From contig JANPWX010000651.1 in NCBI GenBank assembly GCA_024734555.1, positions 2,076,347 through 2,140,346 on the forward strand: a stretch of DNA of 64,000 bases. Reading direction: 5' to 3'. Each line of letters opens with the position of its first letter. Position 1 is the stretch's first letter. The position numbers were made by a program, and so were the translations under genes. This DNA comes from Trochalopteron elliotii (Eukaryota; Chordata; Aves; Passeriformes; Leiothrichidae). Shown piece after piece: positions 61,601 to 64,000 of this stretch. The notes under the pieces are model-generated. The model did no database searches. It worked only from the letters and a program-made list of their open reading frames with translations, and was not told the origin of the DNA.

Positions 61601-62875
61601 CCTTTTGTAGTAGGGGAAAAAATCCATTAGAAAAACCTACAGAGACATCTAGCTCTATGACCTGACTGCTGCAGTCGTCTGCCATACAGTGCATTATTAT
61701 GGAGATAGGCAAGCATAACAACAATGTTACAGTAACCTTTAAAAATGGGAGACTGGAAATACAATGCTGTTTTACTTGCCAAGTGTTTCTCATGCAAGTG
61801 TCCCTGGGAGATGTTTTATAATAAAGTTTGAATGAAATACACTAAAAATCAAATCAAAGCCCATTCACTACGTACCAAACAGAACAGCTCAGGTTTCAGC
61901 TTTGGTTTTAAAGCCAGGAAGATAATTTACATGATGAATTTCTGCTGCTGCTCTGAACTCCAGAAGAAAGAAAAAGACAGTTGCTCAAAATGTAGTTTAC
62001 AAAGAGTTTGGATTTAAAAGCTGATGTTGTCAAGAGATCAAAATTGAAAGAATCACAGAATTATTCAGCAAGAGCTTCAAATATCCATAAAATAAACAGA
62101 AATCAGTTCTATTTCCAGGATCAAAAGCAGAATTTTACATGTACAGCATTTTCTTTTCAAGTATGCACATGATAATTACTGCATGCAGAAATGTCAGTGT
62201 ATTACATGTTTAATTTGCATGAAAAAGCTATGCAGCTACAGGCTCAGCCTCACTCTGTGTGCACCCCACCAGTACAGCTTTTGCAAGAGGGGAATGTAAC
62301 TCCACAGCCCTGTGTGCATGAGGTTATTCAAAATCAATATCCAAACACTGATTTGAAAAACAACAGCTGAAGTAGGAGTCCAATATTCACGTTGTTGTTT
62401 GACTACTGCCAGAACTTTGCTGCTGGACTAGAGGGACCCAGTGTCAGGTAAGATTTGCTGACTTGAAAACCAAACAGCTTCCTCTGTTTGTATGCTTCCA
62501 TTCCCAAATACAGGTCCAATGTGTTGCAGCACGAAAAGTATTTTTGCTAATGCTTCATAAAATTCTAGATTAAATTAGGACTCTGTGCCAAAAGCTGTCT
62601 CTGCAAAGGTGTAAAGGCTCTCAGGTTAATAGTGGTGATTTCCAGGCCTGGCCAGTTTGCACACGGGGAATGTTACAATCAAGCTGGCAGTGATTTTTAT
62701 GTAAATTACTCCATTATCAGAGCTACATGTATCTGGTTACTAGTCTATAGGTCCTTAAGGGATTGGCATCAGTACTTGCAAGACAAACACTTTATTCCTT
62801 AATGTTCCAAACACAGTTGTTTTTTTGTTTTTTAAACAATGGTCCCAGATCAATAGTTTGATGACTAAAAAACCA

Positions 62876-63222
62876 GATCATATAAGACTCAGAGGTGACC
62901 TTATCACTGTCTACAACTTCCTGAAAGGTGGTTGTAGTCAGATGGGGGTTGGTCTCTTTCTCCAGAACGAGAAGACACAGTCTTAAGCTGCACCAAGGGA
63001 GATTTAGACTGGATATTAGGAAAAAGTTTTTTAAGGAAAGAGTGATAAAATACTGGAATGACCTGCCTGGGAGGTTGGTGGAGTCACCATCCTTGGATGT
63101 GTTTAAAAGAAGATTGGATATGGCACTCAGTGCCATGGTTTAGTTGAGGTGTTAGGGCATGGATTAGACTCGATGATCTTGAAGGTCTCTTCCAACTCAG
63201 TTATTCTGTGAATTCTGTGAAT
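62876..63222 (+). mobile_element. CR1 LINE fragment with ORF2 C-terminus
   Basis: The frame at 62928-63143 reads GRFRLDIRKKFF and PSLDVFKRRLDMAL, the conserved C-terminal end of the CR1 reverse-transcriptase ORF. The 3' tail runs ggtgttagggcatggattag, then the usual CR1 tail, and ends in two attctgtga direct repeats. The tail differs from the copies at 40.6 and 44.1 kb, which suggests another CR1 subfamily. It is 5'-truncated and inactive. Confidence 0.93.
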
Positions 63223-64000
63223 TTAGCTCATACAGAGACTTTGACCTTGTATTAGCTGTAGGCCGCCCAGTCTGCTGACCTACTCACCTGTTGGTTCACC
63301 ATGAACAGGTACAATTTGCAGGCTGTCAGCTGAGAACCAGCCATTATCAATCTAGTCAGAGAACAACTGCTACAGGTTCTGTGGTTAGCAGTCACCAACA
63401 CTGCATCTCTCAGGGAAGGGTGTAAAACCACTTCATTCTTCTTGCATATATTTCAACTGCCCATATTGCATGAACTGGTGGTGGTATGTTACTGACCTTG
63501 TTGGCTGATCTGCATAATTTTACCACAATTTGTCATAATTTGTCCCCTTCATTTAGCAAGCAGAAGGTAGCTTTATTACAGAGCTTTTGCTGAATTAGTA
63601 ATGCTGCTCTCATTGCAAAACTACACATTACCTTTTATTTCTACTTGAAATATTGAGGTTTCATATGAAGATGCAGGATGAAACAGTACTCCTATTGCAG
63701 TTTTGTTGTTGCTCTTTGACAAGATCAGGGTTTAGCCACTGACTCTTTGTGCTACACAAAGTGTGTGTTATATAGAAGGTCTTTTTTATCAGAGCCAGAA
63801 ATCAGGATCCTCGTAATTGAGAAAGCACTGCTGTAATGTTGCCAGCTGGGAGCATAGCTTGTTAAAGGTACAGTGTTATACAGTATTCTACCTTAATAAG
63901 ATACCATATTAAGCACTGGCATAAATACATGGAATAAAATTATGTTCTTGGAGCACCTGGGTGAACAAATTTGAGAAATAGGGATATGAGTCATAAAGGG

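Larger units (their letters stand above)
53316..64000. other. 3' flank, 10.7 kb, no gene seen
   Basis: AT-rich DNA after the predicted KBTBD12 3' end. It contains a pyrimidine tract (54676-54775), a 30-A run (55608-55637) and one CR1 fragment (62876-63222). I looked for coding exons of the usual mammalian downstream neighbour SEC61A1 and saw none. The longer open frames here lack domains. Confidence 0.6.

Noticed and set aside
62792..63143. Host gene with RFRLDIRKKFF-type sequence
   Set aside because: It is the C-terminal end of the CR1 reverse-transcriptase ORF in a truncated LINE copy, followed by a typical CR1 3' tail.
53316..64000. Coding exons of SEC61A1 (downstream neighbour in mammals)
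   Set aside because: No matching peptide was seen in any frame. The gene probably lies beyond the window.
1..64000. tRNA, rRNA, CRISPR or operon features
   Set aside because: I looked for these while reading and saw none that could be supported. The sequence is vertebrate nuclear DNA.

Overview
This 64 kb window is nuclear DNA from a bird. The evidence is a vertebrate BTB-BACK-kelch gene split by long GT/AG introns, AT-rich non-coding flanks, three CR1-type LINE fragments with the 3' tails typical of avian CR1, and a single GC-rich CpG-island-like block next to a run of Ns. I see no bacterial features (operons, CRISPR arrays, insertion sequences) and no RNA gene I can support.

The one protein-coding gene I can support is KBTBD12 (kelch repeat and BTB domain containing 12) on the + strand. 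It has five coding exons: 22271-23340, 24289-24559, 27726-27876, 39121-39318 and 52293-52462. They join in frame into a 619-residue protein, close to the human length of about 623 as I recall it. The start is fixed by an in-frame TAA nine codons upstream, and every junction is GT/AG with matching phase. The protein is a probable substrate-recruiting adaptor for a cullin-3 ubiquitin ligase: N-terminal BTB, then BACK, then C-terminal kelch repeats.

Layout: 1-1258 is mostly a GC-rich CpG-island promoter region, interrupted by a 353-base gap (1259-1611). From 1612 to 22185 is AT-rich DNA with only simple repeats and a 21-bp minisatellite. From 22186 to about 53.3 kb is the KBTBD12 transcription unit. 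Its intron 2 holds seven exact telomeric hexamers (27426-27467). Intron 4 holds two CR1 copies and a GC-rich retroviral-LTR-like segment with four 43-bp tandem units, each carrying an E-box and an inverted CCAAT box. From about 53.3 kb to the end is 3' flank with homopolymer tracts and one CR1 fragment.

The most interesting structures are the E-box/CCAAT array inside the LTR-like element, the intragenic telomeric repeat, and the gapped CpG island, whose owner (KBTBD12 or a divergent neighbour) cannot be settled from this window. I found no clearly new multi-gene system.
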